From Bdellovibrionales bacterium RIFOXYC1_FULL_37_79 (GTDB taxonomy: Bacteria > Bdellovibrionota > Bacteriovoracia > Bacteriovoracales > Bacteriovoracaceae), in NCBI GenBank assembly GCA_001770015.1, contig MEQB01000026.1, positions 1 through 64,000 of the forward strand: 64,000 nt of DNA. The letters run 5' to 3'. The notes under the pieces are model-generated. The model searched no databases, was not told the origin of the DNA, and worked only from the letters and a program-made list of their open reading frames with translations. The stretch's first letter is position 1; each line of letters begins with the position of its first letter. Made by a program: the position numbers and the translations under genes. Positions 35,905 to 44,063 of this stretch are shown piece after piece.

Positions 35905-36552
35905 ATGAAAAATGCGTTTATTAAAACCCTAAAAAACACACTTTCCACTGCAAAGCTACCCGGTCTTTTAGCTCATGACTCCATGAGACCGAAACTGATC
36001 TCAGGTAGCGGACAAAATTTGGCCAGAGATTTCAATAAATTCCACCAGGCATCAGTACTCATTGTTCTCTATCCCGAGCATAACACTTTGTTTTTTCCGC
36101 TCATTGAAAGAACAGCCGATGGTGGTATTCACTCCGGTCAAATCGCCTTGCCGGGCGGTAAAATTAATCCTGGCGAAAATAGCATCGAGTGTGCCCTAAG
36201 AGAGACCACTGAAGAGCTTGGCATTGATTGCTCCCATCTAGACATCCTAGGCCCTCTAAGCGCAACCCCCATTACCCCCAGCCAATTCATGGTCTCACCC
36301 ATGGTTGGTTATCTGGATGCCAAACCGCATTTTAATCCCTGCCCGCAGGAAGTAAAAAATTTTTTTAATGTTTCTCTCGATGAATTGACCGATCCAAAAA
36401 ATATCAAAACCCTTTCTCGCATGCCCCATAGGGAGGCACTTTACGATATACCTTACTTTGATTTTCAGGGCAAAATGGTCTGGGGCGCCACCGCCATGAT
36501 TTTGTATGAATTTTTATCAATTATTAAATCGATTATCAGACCAGATGCTTAA
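35905..36552 (+). CDS. Nudix hydrolase, CoA pyrophosphatase-like (NudL type)
   Basis: This 215-aa protein has the Nudix box GGKINPGENSIECALRETTEELG, complete in its G-x5-E-x7-REUxEExG pattern. It is preceded by the HSGQIALPGG segment typical of coenzyme A diphosphatases. An ERT(A) segment upstream (LIERTADGG) also fits that group. It would hydrolyse CoA to phosphopantetheine and ADP. The gene is plus-strand, with its 3' end overlapping the convergent UXS-like gene by 17 nt. Confidence 0.85.
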   Translation: MKNAFIKTLKNTLSTAKLPGLLAHDSMRPKLISGSGQNLARDFNKFHQASVLIVLYPEHNTLFFPLIERTADGGIHSGQIALPGGKINPGENSIECALRETTEELGIDCSHLDILGPLSATPITPSQFMVSPMVGYLDAKPHFNPCPQEVKNFFNVSLDELTDPKNIKTLSRMPHREALYDIPYFDFQGKMVWGATAMILYEFLSIIKSIIRPDA

Positions 36553-37483
36553 AGTACTCCGCCGTTCTTTTCATCCCCTCGCTAAAACTGATTTGGGGTT
36601 CATAAGACGCCAGACTTTTTAATTTCCTAATATCAGGTTTTCTTTTTTTAGGATCATCCTTGGGCAGATTATTATTGCAGACCACTTTGGATTTACTATG
36701 CAAAACTTCAATAATTTTAAGGGCACACTCATAAATGGAATATTCATCTGGATTACCAATATTGACCGGAGTATGACAACTGGAATTCATCACAATATCC
36801 AGGGCACAAACCAGATCATCAACATAACAAAAAGATCTCGTCTGGCTGCCATCGCCGTACACAATAAGATCCTCACCCCGCAACGCCTGGTTGATAAAAT
36901 TGGGAATAACTCTTCCATCGTTAGGTCGCATCCGCGGCCCATAGGTATTAAAAATTCTCACAATCCGGGTATTAACATTTTTATGCATATGATAATTCAT
37001 CGTCAACGCTTCTGCATAACGTTTGGATTCATCGTAGCACGAGCGCGGTCCAATGGTGTTTACGTTGCCAAAATATTCTTCTGGTTGGGGATGAATTTCT
37101 GGATCACCATAAACCTCGGAAGTAGAAGCCTCTAAAAATTTAGCATTCTTTTCCATGGCCAGATCAAGCAAATGCATAGTACCTTCCGAATTCACCCTAA
37201 GAATCTCCATCGGAAGCACCTGAAAATCCACCGGAGATGCCGGCGATGCCAGGGAAAAAATCTCATCGATTTTTTGATTTTTAAAATCTGGCAGTGACTC
37301 GTAGATATTACATTCATAAAACTTGAAATTTTTATACTGATTGAGTATGGCAACATTGGACCGGCTGCCGGTAATAAAATTATCAAGACCAAGAACAATA
37401 TGCCCCTGTTTGAGATAAAATTCAGATAATGTCGATGGAATAAACCCCGCAGCGCCAGCAACTAAAATAACCTTTTTATCCAT
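36536..37483 (-). CDS. UDP-glucuronate decarboxylase-like NAD-dependent epimerase
   Basis: This 315-aa extended short-chain dehydrogenase resembles UXS (UDP-xylose synthase). It has the NAD loop GAAGFIPST (the usual GFIGS is GFIPS), the STSEVYGDP serine, the catalytic YDESKRYAE (YxxxK), the FNTYGPRMRPNDGRV segment and QTRSFCYVDD. UXS makes UDP-xylose from UDP-glucuronate for surface polysaccharide. A dehydrogenase supplying UDP-glucuronate is not in the window. Its 3' end overlaps the convergent Nudix gene by 17 nt. The start lies 24 nt after the trmFO stop on the same strand, so cotranscription with trmFO is possible. Confidence 0.88.
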   Translation of the reverse strand: MDKKVILVAGAAGFIPSTLSEFYLKQGHIVLGLDNFITGSRSNVAILNQYKNFKFYECNIYESLPDFKNQKIDEIFSLASPASPVDFQVLPMEILRVNSEGTMHLLDLAMEKNAKFLEASTSEVYGDPEIHPQPEEYFGNVNTIGPRSCYDESKRYAEALTMNYHMHKNVNTRIVRIFNTYGPRMRPNDGRVIPNFINQALRGEDLIVYGDGSQTRSFCYVDDLVCALDIVMNSSCHTPVNIGNPDEYSIYECALKIIEVLHSKSKVVCNNNLPKDDPKKRKPDIRKLKSLASYEPQISFSEGMKRTAEYFKHLV

Positions 37484-37507
37484 ATCCCTACCCCATCACT
37501 TTTTCAA

Positions 37508-38872
37508 TTACCGATCAATCATATACTTGTTTAAAAACTCTGAAAAGGTTTCCTTGGCCCTTTTTGCCATCATTTCTTTTTTTAAGTTTTTATATTTTGA
37601 CCGATGAATTCTTTTTTGATTCCCCACTTCAATCCTGGGCAAAAGTCCAAAATTGATATTGGTCGGACGAGGAACCTCTTGGGTCATAATATGATTAATA
37701 AGCGCCCCGATCCCGCATTCAAGCGGCCAATGACCTACTTCGAGTTGGTGCAGGTTTCTTAGAATCTGAAAGGCCACATATAATCCCATGGCAGCACTCT
37801 CGGTATAGCCCTCTACTCCCATAATTTGGCCGGCAAAATAAATGTGGGGATTTTTTTTGATGGAGAGATCAAAATTGAGTAATTTTTTAGCATTGATAAA
37901 GGTATTGCGATGAACTGAACCCAGATGAATAAATTCCGCCTTTTCCATGCCAGGGATCATCCTAAAAATTCTTTTTTGCTCTGGATAAGTAAGCCTAGTT
38001 TGAAATCCCACCAAATTATAGGCATCACCCAACAGGTTCTCGCGCCGAAGCTGGACAGCGGCGTATGGAATTTGGCCATCTTCCATTGGAAGCCCCACCG
38101 GCTTCATACATGAAAAGCGAGGAGTATCCTCACCTCTTTCCGCCATCAAATCAATAGGCAGACAGCTTTCAAAAAAAATGTATTCCTCAAAGTTTCTGGC
38201 CAAAACTTTTTGCGCATTTTTTAATTCGATGACAAAACTTTTATATTCAGCCTCATTCATAGGCGCGTTTAGATAGTCGGCCTGATTACCCTCGACTTGA
38301 TCCTTATAACGATCCTTAAAATAAAGCTTGTCATAATTTAAACTGTCAGCATCCACTACCGGGGCAATCGCATCATAAAAATACAAATCCTCGCTAGAAA
38401 TAGTATTTTTGATCCAATCAGTTAACGCTGGGGTGGTCAGTGGACCGGTGGCAATAATGATTCGCTGACAGTCGTGTTTTTGCATCAAGAAATTGGGATC
38501 CAAGACCTCATCATAAATCAATTCAATATTTTTATGTGATGTAATTTGTTCGGTAATCGCCTTTGAAAAACGCTCTCGATCAACCGATAGCGAATCTCCG
38601 GCGGGTACCTTGGTCATATTGGCCACCTTTAAAATCAGCGATCCAAGTTTTTCCATCTCAAATTTCAGCAGGCCATGGCCGGTTGATTCATTGATCGATT
38701 TCAGTGAGTTCGTGCACACCAACTCGGCCAGGGTGGAAAGTTTTTGTGCCGGATTGGGATTATGTTTTTTAGATTCATATAAAACCACCGCCACCCCATT
38801 GTCTGCCAGCTTGAATGCCGCTTCACATCCAGCAAGACCACCACCAATTATGAGAACTTTTTCTTTTAACAT
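37508..38872 (-). CDS. trmFO: tRNA uridine-54 5-methyltransferase TrmFO
   Basis: TrmFO is an FAD- and folate-dependent enzyme that methylates U54 in the T loop. The 454-aa sequence has the FAD dinucleotide loop IIGGGLAGCEAAFKLAD, ELVCTNSLKS, the FESCLPID region with the family cysteine, RFSCMKPVGL, and YFAGQIMGVEGYTESAAMG. Length is normal (about 440-450). The open frame continues upstream to 39019, but AAGGAAACAAT precedes the ATG at 38872 and the homology begins there. Upstream, the NadE-like gene is divergent. Confidence 0.96.
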   Translation of the reverse strand: MLKEKVLIIGGGLAGCEAAFKLADNGVAVVLYESKKHNPNPAQKLSTLAELVCTNSLKSINESTGHGLLKFEMEKLGSLILKVANMTKVPAGDSLSVDRERFSKAITEQITSHKNIELIYDEVLDPNFLMQKHDCQRIIIATGPLTTPALTDWIKNTISSEDLYFYDAIAPVVDADSLNYDKLYFKDRYKDQVEGNQADYLNAPMNEAEYKSFVIELKNAQKVLARNFEEYIFFESCLPIDLMAERGEDTPRFSCMKPVGLPMEDGQIPYAAVQLRRENLLGDAYNLVGFQTRLTYPEQKRIFRMIPGMEKAEFIHLGSVHRNTFINAKKLLNFDLSIKKNPHIYFAGQIMGVEGYTESAAMGLYVAFQILRNLHQLEVGHWPLECGIGALINHIMTQEVPRPTNINFGLLPRIEVGNQKRIHRSKYKNLKKEMMAKRAKETFSEFLNKYMIDR

Positions 38873-38974
38873 ATTGTTTCCTTGAACCAACTGGCCTACA
38901 CTATATTTAATGCATAAAGGTTTTATAGGTGGCACAACTCTTTGTCTAGCACAACACCTATTAAAAAGGTAATC

Positions 38975-39700
38975 ATGACGGACGACCATAAGCTTATGTT
39001 GGAAAATATGCTGGTTCAAAAAACCGCCATCATCAGCTCGTTTTATAAAAAGAACAATGCTCAGTCAATCATTCTGAGTTTTGGTGATCAACTCCACGAT
39101 CTGGCTTTGTTTCTTTTATGCCCAGCGCTTTCCAAACATAATCTCCCGATTCAGCTTATCTTTATGCCGGACAGCCACACTGACACAATGGTCTATGAGA
39201 CCCTTACCAAATTTAGTGAATTCTATAAAATAAATTTAAAAATAATTCCAATCAAGTTTCTCCAAGGTCTTTATAAAAATCTTTTTTCTGAATCTTTAAA
39301 TTTGACGGTGCTTGAAAACAACCACGCAAGAAAAGGCCATACTTCCAGCGAAACATTAAATTCTATCCGCCAAACCATCATCTCCACGCTGGTCAAAGAA
39401 AAAAATTATCTTTTTCTGGATGCTACCTCTAAAACCCATTTTTTACTGGGGCATTCCCCGCTTCATTTATCCGTTAAGCATACCCTTTGTCCTTTTGGAC
39501 ACGTTAATCTTTCCAACCTTTATGACTGGATAAAGACCGCTTTTCCTTCCTCACTACATAAGGATATCGAAAAGCTCAGTAATATATTATCAGTGCTACC
39601 AGGCACAATTGACATGGATGACCAGCAATTAATTGACAAAATCAATGAGTTAAATAAATATGCAACATTAAATAAAATAGATTATTTCCCAATAATCTAA
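38975..39700 (+). CDS. Degenerate NAD-synthetase-like (HUP-fold) protein
   Basis: This 241-aa protein resembles the glutamine-independent NAD synthetase domain in outline. A hydrophobic strand IILSFGDQLHD stands where the PP-loop SGGxDS should be. A second strand LIFMPDSHTD follows, then an ARKGHTSSETL segment and LDATSKTHFLLGH, comparable to the GTxNKSExxxGY motif, and a PFGHVNLS segment like the GDLxPI part. The ATP loop residues are not conserved, so catalysis is doubtful. The start at 38975 follows AAAAGG. It sits between trmFO (divergent) and a basic coiled-coil gene. A family assignment by eye only; a regulatory or structural role is possible. Confidence 0.5.
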   Translation: MTDDHKLMLENMLVQKTAIISSFYKKNNAQSIILSFGDQLHDLALFLLCPALSKHNLPIQLIFMPDSHTDTMVYETLTKFSEFYKINLKIIPIKFLQGLYKNLFSESLNLTVLENNHARKGHTSSETLNSIRQTIISTLVKEKNYLFLDATSKTHFLLGHSPLHLSVKHTLCPFGHVNLSNLYDWIKTAFPSSLHKDIEKLSNILSVLPGTIDMDDQQLIDKINELNKYATLNKIDYFPII

Positions 39701-39716
39701 TAAGAAAGGGGATTTT

Positions 39717-40100
39717 ATGGCCAAGAAAAAACAAATTCACATTAAATTCGACGTTCCAAAAATTTTTGAATCATACATCGATGAAAAAAAGATTAAAATG
39801 GTAAAAGATAATCTTAAAAAAAAGATTGCCATTGCTGAACGAGAAATCAAAAAATTTCTTGACGGTGATGTCCAGGTGCTTAAAAAAAGAGTTCTGGAGG
39901 AGCGCAAGAAAATCGAACAAAAACTTGATACTCTGGCCCAAACCGAAATCAAAAAAATAAAAGAATATATTTGTGCCCAAAAAAATGAACTCGCCAAATT
40001 TCAATCTCTGGTGGAAAAAAAAATCAGAGAAAAAATTGCCAAGCACTCTAAAAAACCAGTGATTAAGGCCACTCGCAAAAAAGTTGCTCGCAAAAAGTAA
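39717..40100 (+). CDS. Basic coiled-coil protein with histone-like tail
   Basis: This 127-aa protein has a long lysine/glutamate-rich helix (about 20-105) with heptad-like spacing and an arginine/lysine tail (KATRKKVARKK) like the C-terminal tails of bacterial histone H1-like proteins. It has no membrane segment. It might bind DNA or nucleate assemblies on the chromosome, but no established family is recognised. The start ATG has AAAGGGGA upstream and lies 16 nt after the NadE-like gene, so they are probably cotranscribed. No clear terminator follows. Confidence 0.7.
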   Translation: MAKKKQIHIKFDVPKIFESYIDEKKIKMVKDNLKKKIAIAEREIKKFLDGDVQVLKKRVLEERKKIEQKLDTLAQTEIKKIKEYICAQKNELAKFQSLVEKKIREKIAKHSKKPVIKATRKKVARKK

Positions 40101-40121
40101 ATCTATTTCTGACTTAACGCC

Positions 40122-40142
40122 TCCCCAAATGTCAGGCCGTAC
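40122..40142. repeat. 21-bp direct repeat, copy 1
   Basis: The sequence TCCCCAAATGTCAGGCCGTAC occurs here, 8 nt beyond the stop of the minus-strand gene at 40151-40747. An identical copy at 40815-40835 sits directly after the stop of the next minus-strand gene. Neither looks like a terminator. Confidence 0.85.
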
Positions 40143-40150
40143 GTTATAAG

Positions 40151-40747
40151 TTAGTCTATCGTGAGGGATACAACTACATCACCTCTAAAAATTTTCTTAT
40201 GGCCCAAGACTTGGGCCATTTTTTCAATCATGCTGATTTTTTCTAAATGACCAGAACTGATTATCGAAATATCTTGAGGAGAGTCGTGATAAAAAAACAG
40301 CCTTTGTTTCGCTATCACTTGTTCCTCGTCCTTTAACACTAGATAAATTCTACTCTTGACAGGATTGATTGGTAGATCAATAGTGGTTATATCTCCTGCA
40401 AAGAATCTTTCAGAAAATTTACCACTTTCAACTTGGCGTTTTGAAAATACAGTAGCAACTTTAGAACATTGCATTGCATCTTCGATATCATCGGTACATT
40501 GGTCAACAACAAGAGATAAATTTCTTTTTCTGACTTCGGATTGTTGTACGATGGTTCCTGGTGGATAATCGTTTTTATCCACGATATAAAATGTTGTATT
40601 AATGGCCTCAGAATCAGGATAAACAGCGATCTCGTTTACTTGAATGCTAATAGATTGTATTTCAACCTCACTACCCATTACTGACTGTATTAGAAACAAT
40701 AAACAGACAGCCGACATTGTTAATAAGTTTTTCACCCAGGCCTCCAT
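40151..40747 (-). CDS. Exported hypothetical protein, 198 aa
   Basis: I do not recognise this protein. A signal peptide is clear (basic start, hydrophobic core MSAVCLLFLIQSVMG, cleavage near residue 25). The mature part is beta-rich with a YPDSEAINT segment, a pair of cysteines (QCTDDIEDAMQC) that could form a disulphide, and a LVLKDEEQVIAKQRLFFYH stretch reminiscent of small periplasmic immunoglobulin-like folds. It is transcribed with the downstream direction free of other genes for 50 nt and has a lipoprotein gene upstream 88 nt away. Function is unknown. Confidence 0.7.
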   Translation of the reverse strand: MEAWVKNLLTMSAVCLLFLIQSVMGSEVEIQSISIQVNEIAVYPDSEAINTTFYIVDKNDYPPGTIVQQSEVRKRNLSLVVDQCTDDIEDAMQCSKVATVFSKRQVESGKFSERFFAGDITTIDLPINPVKSRIYLVLKDEEQVIAKQRLFFYHDSPQDISIISSGHLEKISMIEKMAQVLGHKKIFRGDVVVSLTID

Positions 40748-40814
40748 TTTCTAGTATTTAAATCTGATACTAAAAGTTCAAAGTATTTTCACAAAATCTT
40801 GCATCTATCAATAG

Positions 40815-40835
40815 TCCCCAAATGTCAGGCCGTAC
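40815..40835. repeat. 21-bp direct repeat, copy 2
   Basis: This is an exact copy of the 21-mer at 40122-40142, immediately following the stop codon of the lipoprotein gene at 40836-41372. Together they make two 3'-untranslated regions with identical cores. Confidence 0.85.
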
Positions 40836-41372
40836 CTAGTAGATGAAGTAGGACTGTCCAGGAAAATAGGTGTAAAACATTTGTCTTCTTCGGTGAGCAC
40901 CCATTTCAAACCTAATCTGGTCATCAAGGAGTCTTCTTCTTAATTCATACTGATATTCTTCATAGGTATTGCCACGAATTTTGATATAAAACCAAGCATT
41001 AGGATTACCGTTGTTATATCGCACTTTATACTGGGACATGTAGGGTGCGGAGTTGTACTGATAGAAATGATTTGAATCATAGGCCATATTCAGCTCATTA
41101 CATTTTTGCTCATAGAACACCCGTTGTCTCTCATTAGGAGCACAAAAATTATTCGCTTGATTATCCATCAACCCCTGACAATAATTTCTTTTGGCCTCTT
41201 CTGCCGTACTGCCGGTAAAAGATTGAGCTGCTACACAACCTCCGTTTCCGTCACTTAATGAATAGCTGAGCGCATTCGCTTGTGCCGCTGCACCATCAGC
41301 TTTATTATCTTTTCCGCAACTTAAAACGGTACCAAGCACCAAACAAATAATAATCAACTTACATAATTTCAT
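40836..41372 (-). CDS. Predicted lipoprotein, 178 aa
   Basis: The N terminus has a lipoprotein signal (hydrophobic LIIICLVLGTVLS, then lipobox LSCG with Cys19). The mature protein has four more cysteines (GGCVAAQ, NYCQGL, NFCAPNE, QKCNELN) in an N-terminal block and an aromatic, tyrosine-rich C-terminal half (QYNSAPYMSQYKVRYNN and FYTYFPGQSYFIY). No enzyme motif is visible. It is probably an outer-membrane lipoprotein of unknown role. It precedes the exported protein gene at 40151 on the same strand. The 276-nt region upstream (41373-41648) is AT-rich and contains a terminator at 41583-41610. Confidence 0.72.
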   Translation of the reverse strand: MKLCKLIIICLVLGTVLSCGKDNKADGAAAQANALSYSLSDGNGGCVAAQSFTGSTAEEAKRNYCQGLMDNQANNFCAPNERQRVFYEQKCNELNMAYDSNHFYQYNSAPYMSQYKVRYNNGNPNAWFYIKIRGNTYEEYQYELRRRLLDDQIRFEMGAHRRRQMFYTYFPGQSYFIY

Positions 41373-41582
41373 ATAAACCCCTCATTTTGAGTTAATTTAA
41401 TAAACGGAGATTATCACAAAAAAAGAGAGATTTTAACGCAGCGTGTAATTTTTTCAACAAATATTTATTATTTACTCAAATCAGACAAGACTCTCAAACT
41501 CCGACAAGTGTTTTAGTCACAGACCTTATCATTCGCTTGATAAAACAAATACTTATCAACCATATCAGTAAGTTTTTGATAT

Positions 41583-41610
41583 AAAAAAAACCACTCTTTG
41601 GAGTGGTTTT
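41583..41610 (-). terminator. Rho-independent terminator of small secreted Cys protein gene
   Basis: AAAACCACTC and GAGTGGTTTT pair over 10 bp around TTTG, followed on the minus strand by T-rich sequence (41583-41590). It lies 39 nt beyond the stop of the gene at 41649. Confidence 0.9.
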
Positions 41611-41648
41611 GCATTATTTGTCTAAATTTCAGAATTCATTCGATCGGC

Positions 41649-41960
41649 TTAAAAATCTTCACAAGATATATGGTCAGTGGGATTTTGGGTATTATAAGCT
41701 TGGATCAATGATTCAAACTCGCCGCCATCATCAGCACAAATTTGCGCCCCTTCAAGTAAGTCACCGTCACCACTATTAATGCACTCATCAATAGCATCTT
41801 TAGTGATTGCGACTCCGTCCTCTGACAACCACTCTGTGCACATTATCACCTTACAATTATCAACCGCTTCATCATACAAAGCGCTACAAATATTTTCATC
41901 ATAATCAGTCGCAAAAGTGACCGTTGATAATAGGAACAATATAACTAATAACACTTTCAT
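41649..41960 (-). CDS. Small secreted cysteine-rich protein, 103 aa
   Basis: This protein has a signal peptide (MKVLLVILFLLSTVTFA) and an acidic mature region with six cysteines (ICSALY, DNCKV, IMCTEW, DECINS, QICADD, SCEDF), which could form three disulphides. I use the start at 41960 because AAGGAAAAAAG precedes it and it gives an excellent signal peptide; an open extension to 42062 would place 34 residues before the signal. No homologous family is recognised. It ends in a terminator 39 nt downstream. It lies at the left edge of the accessory island. Confidence 0.72.
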   Translation of the reverse strand: MKVLLVILFLLSTVTFATDYDENICSALYDEAVDNCKVIMCTEWLSEDGVAITKDAIDECINSGDGDLLEGAQICADDGGEFESLIQAYNTQNPTDHISCEDF

Positions 41961-42095
41961 ACTTTTTTCCTTGGTTTGATCTTGTTTAATAATGGTGGTT
42001 TCTCGTATCATGCCTTTATATTGGAAACAATTGTTCAAAGAAGCAAGTGGTAAAAAATACATATGTTAAGTGCAAGGTTAGCGAGCTAAGAACCA

Positions 42096-42198
42096 TTTAC
42101 CTAGTTCAAAAATATTTTAAATTCTCTTCAATAGTTTTTATCACAAGAAACTTTGAACCTTTTGATCTTGATTTTACTACTGCGTAAATTCCTTAGTT
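42096..42198 (+). repeat. Dispersed repeat A, copy 1
   Basis: A stretch of about 100 bp beginning TTTACCTAGTTCAAAAA and ending near GTAAATTC recurs with variation at 43914-44020 and, in its right half, at 57743-57825. This copy lies right after the stop of the decayed nucleotidyltransferase gene. See the finding on repeat A. Confidence 0.75.
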
Positions 42199-42647
42199 TA
42201 CATTAAATTGTTGTGCTTTTTTAAATATCTCTTGAAGACCAAATTTCAATAAAAATTGGTCCAGTTTAACGTAATCGATTTCATCTTGAGAAATATTCAA
42301 CATATTTTTAATGTCACTTAAATGTTTAACGGAACCTCCCTCCCTATAATATTCAAGTTTTTTAATAATCACATACTCAACAGGTGCCACATTCATGGTG
42401 GTATTTAAAAATTCAATAGGGCGGGCATTCGCTATTGCCCATCCAAGAAATTCTTGGCGTCCAACAAGATAAACATCTGCTTTAAATCCAGTTTCATGAT
42501 GAATTAAGTTAAAATGGCCTCTTTCACTTCGTTTCATCTCCAAGGTAAGTGTTTCAACCGGTGGACAATAAAATTCTTCCGTACATAACTAATGTTGTAC
42601 TTATTCAATCGATCAACAAAAATTGAAAATAGATTATGTAGTTGCAT
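42193..42647 (-). pseudogene. Decayed nucleotidyltransferase (TA-like partner) with core deletion
   Basis: Two frames read as one nucleotidyltransferase of the kind paired with a short helical protein. The 5' part (from the ATG at 42647) gives MQLHNLFSIFVDRLNKYNISYV, the usual N-terminal helix and first strand. The 3' part, in another frame, gives EEFYCPPVETLTLEMKRSERGHFNLIHHETGFK and continues to the end, matching the family's C-terminal half (FNLIHHETGFKADV, KLEYYREGGSVKHLSDI). What should lie between, the GSxA...DxD active-site region, is absent. The 351-nt open frame from 42543 is only the 3' piece. The small upstream gene overlaps its start by 14 nt. Confidence 0.8.
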
Positions 42648-42825
42648 AGAGGAATAACTCCTTAAGCCGCCTTTCTATTTCTTTATCTGATTCATATTTA
42701 TATTTTTTGCGCAAAGATGCTCGCTTTAACTCTCTAGCAGAATAAATCAAATCTAAAGCAATAAGAAGCCTTTTAGATGGAGCTATATTGGCAAGAATTT
42801 TATATTGAATTTTTTTATCTTTCAT
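42634..42825 (-). CDS. Small helical protein, likely partner of nucleotidyltransferase
   Basis: This 63-aa basic protein has predicted helices; the C-terminal part (LKRASLRKKYKYESDKEIERRLKELF) matches the pattern of small proteins that precede nucleotidyltransferase genes in TA-like cassettes (arginine-rich LR, acidic, then EIxRRL). The open frame is intact. Its 3' end overlaps the start of the decayed nucleotidyltransferase by 14 nt, the normal arrangement for such pairs. It would be the antitoxin-like or partner component and may now be an orphan. Assignment to this family is by pattern memory, not by search. Confidence 0.6.
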   Translation of the reverse strand: MKDKKIQYKILANIAPSKRLLIALDLIYSARELKRASLRKKYKYESDKEIERRLKELFLYATT

Positions 42826-42839
42826 TAAATTGATATTAA

Positions 42840-43210
42840 CTTAATGAGACGATTTTGGGCACAAAGATTAGTAAGAAAATGGGATTTGAAGCAAAAAAAC
42901 TAATCAATAACCCCAAATACAAACCAACTTCAAGTGAATATATGAGCTATCAACATTTAATACTTCAGCTCCAGAGGATATGATTAAAGGTGAAGGCTTA
43001 AAAAATTACTACGACAAAAGTACTCTTCACGCGTGCTTTTGTTTATTTAAAAAAACGCTTACACCCGAACCAAAAGAGTATCTTCTTATTTAAACATTCA
43101 AAAAATCTTACCAACATTTTTCTGACAGATTCTTGATAAAAAGACGACCTGTTTACCCATAAAAAGTAAAATTTTCAAAAATATAAATTATTATATTTTA
43201 TATTTTTTAT
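42840..43210. other. Gene-free stretch with possible gene remnant
   Basis: No intact gene is seen in about 370 bases. Around 42980-43090 a short plus-strand frame reads MIKGEGLKNYYDKSTLHACF and stops soon after, which could be a leftover of a coding sequence, but it matches nothing I know. The last 80 bases are very AT-rich and likely carry the promoter of the gene at 43309. Confidence 0.4.
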
Positions 43211-43308
43211 TTGTGATAAAAAATGGCGATAAAAAATTTAACAATGTTTTACAGCTAAAAATGAAACCCACAACAATTTTAGGACAATATCAAACCAAGG
43301 AGAAACTT

Positions 43309-43791
43309 ATGAGATCAATTTTATTTTTTTGCTTTGCAGCTTTATCTCTATCGGCCTTTGCATCTTCTGAACCTGAATACAATCAAAAAAAACTGAATAC
43401 TTTATTGGATCATAAAATTGGTACTATTTGGACCTGCTCAAAAAATCATAACCCCGATGCTGTAATAATGTTTAATGTTTCTCATGATGTGGGTGGAATG
43501 ATTGGAGGAACAACTCCTCTGGCAATCCAAGATCAACAAATTTGTGATGCTTTAAAAGTGACGTGCCCCTTTATTGCCAATGCGTATGAATATGGCCGAT
43601 CTTTTTTTCCGAACAGTAAATTTGTTTATTGGGCAACTAATGGTAAATATGAAGATACTCTCGCCTTTTTCTCAGAGGAAGCAGGGATGAAGTTGGTTTT
43701 AGTGTCTAATGGCTCACAAGCTTCTATTGAATGGGATAACAATTATTTTTTCAATGAAGGAGAATGTATTGAGAGCGATCAAAATATTTGA
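43309..43791 (+). CDS. Secreted hypothetical protein, 160 aa
   Basis: This protein has a signal peptide (MRSILFFCFAALSLSAFA, cleavage near residue 18) and a mature domain with five cysteines (WTCSKN, QICDAL, VTCPFI, GECIES and one in the signal region). I place the start at 43309 because AAGGAG lies 8 nt upstream; a longer open frame from 43213 would bury the signal peptide. A glycine-rich segment (DVGGMIGGTTPL) is noticeable. No family is recognised. It is isolated on the plus strand between the two decayed toxin cassettes. Confidence 0.7.
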   Translation: MRSILFFCFAALSLSAFASSEPEYNQKKLNTLLDHKIGTIWTCSKNHNPDAVIMFNVSHDVGGMIGGTTPLAIQDQQICDALKVTCPFIANAYEYGRSFFPNSKFVYWATNGKYEDTLAFFSEEAGMKLVLVSNGSQASIEWDNNYFFNEGECIESDQNI

Positions 43792-43913
43792 TGAGTGATT
43801 TTCAAACTTCCGAAAGGCAAAATTTTAAAAGTTGACTACCACAAAAAAATTGCTAAGTATTTCGTTACTTATGAAGTCAGTAACATATATCATTCAATTT
43901 ATAGCAATTAAAA

Positions 43914-44020
43914 TATTTACCTAGTTCAAAAACATTTTAATTTCTCTTCAATATTTTTTATCATACTAGGTCTGAAACTTGGGTCTTTTGATTTATATTT
44001 TACTACTAAGTAAATTCATT
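43914..44020 (+). repeat. Dispersed repeat A, copy 2
   Basis: This copy shares TTACCTAGTTCAAAAA and CTCTTCAATA near its left end with 42096-42198. It shares AGGTCTGAAACTTGGGTCTTTTGATTTATATTTTAC (in pieces) with 57743-57825, where this segment forms the start of a lipoprotein gene. Here the corresponding frame stops after about 16 codons. Confidence 0.75.
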
Positions 44021-44041
44021 ACAGGTTAATTTACTTAACAC

Positions 44042-44061
44042 AGTACTCACAATTGAGTACT
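44042..44061. promoter_or_regulatory. Palindromic operator candidate ahead of toxin remnant
   Basis: AGTACTCA-CAAT-TGAGTACT is a perfect 8-bp inverted repeat ending 2 nt before the ATG of the truncated toxin frame. Its position and size fit an autoregulatory operator for the XRE-type antitoxin encoded at 44289. Binding is inferred. Confidence 0.65.
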
Positions 44062-44063
44062 AT

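Noticed and set aside
38873-39019. Longer N terminus for trmFO
   Set aside because: The extra 49 residues carry no family similarity, and the internal ATG has a good ribosome-binding site and exact family start.
42193-42543. Intact 116-aa protein
   Set aside because: The preceding 100 bases encode the rest of the same family in another frame, so the short frame is a 3' piece of a broken gene.
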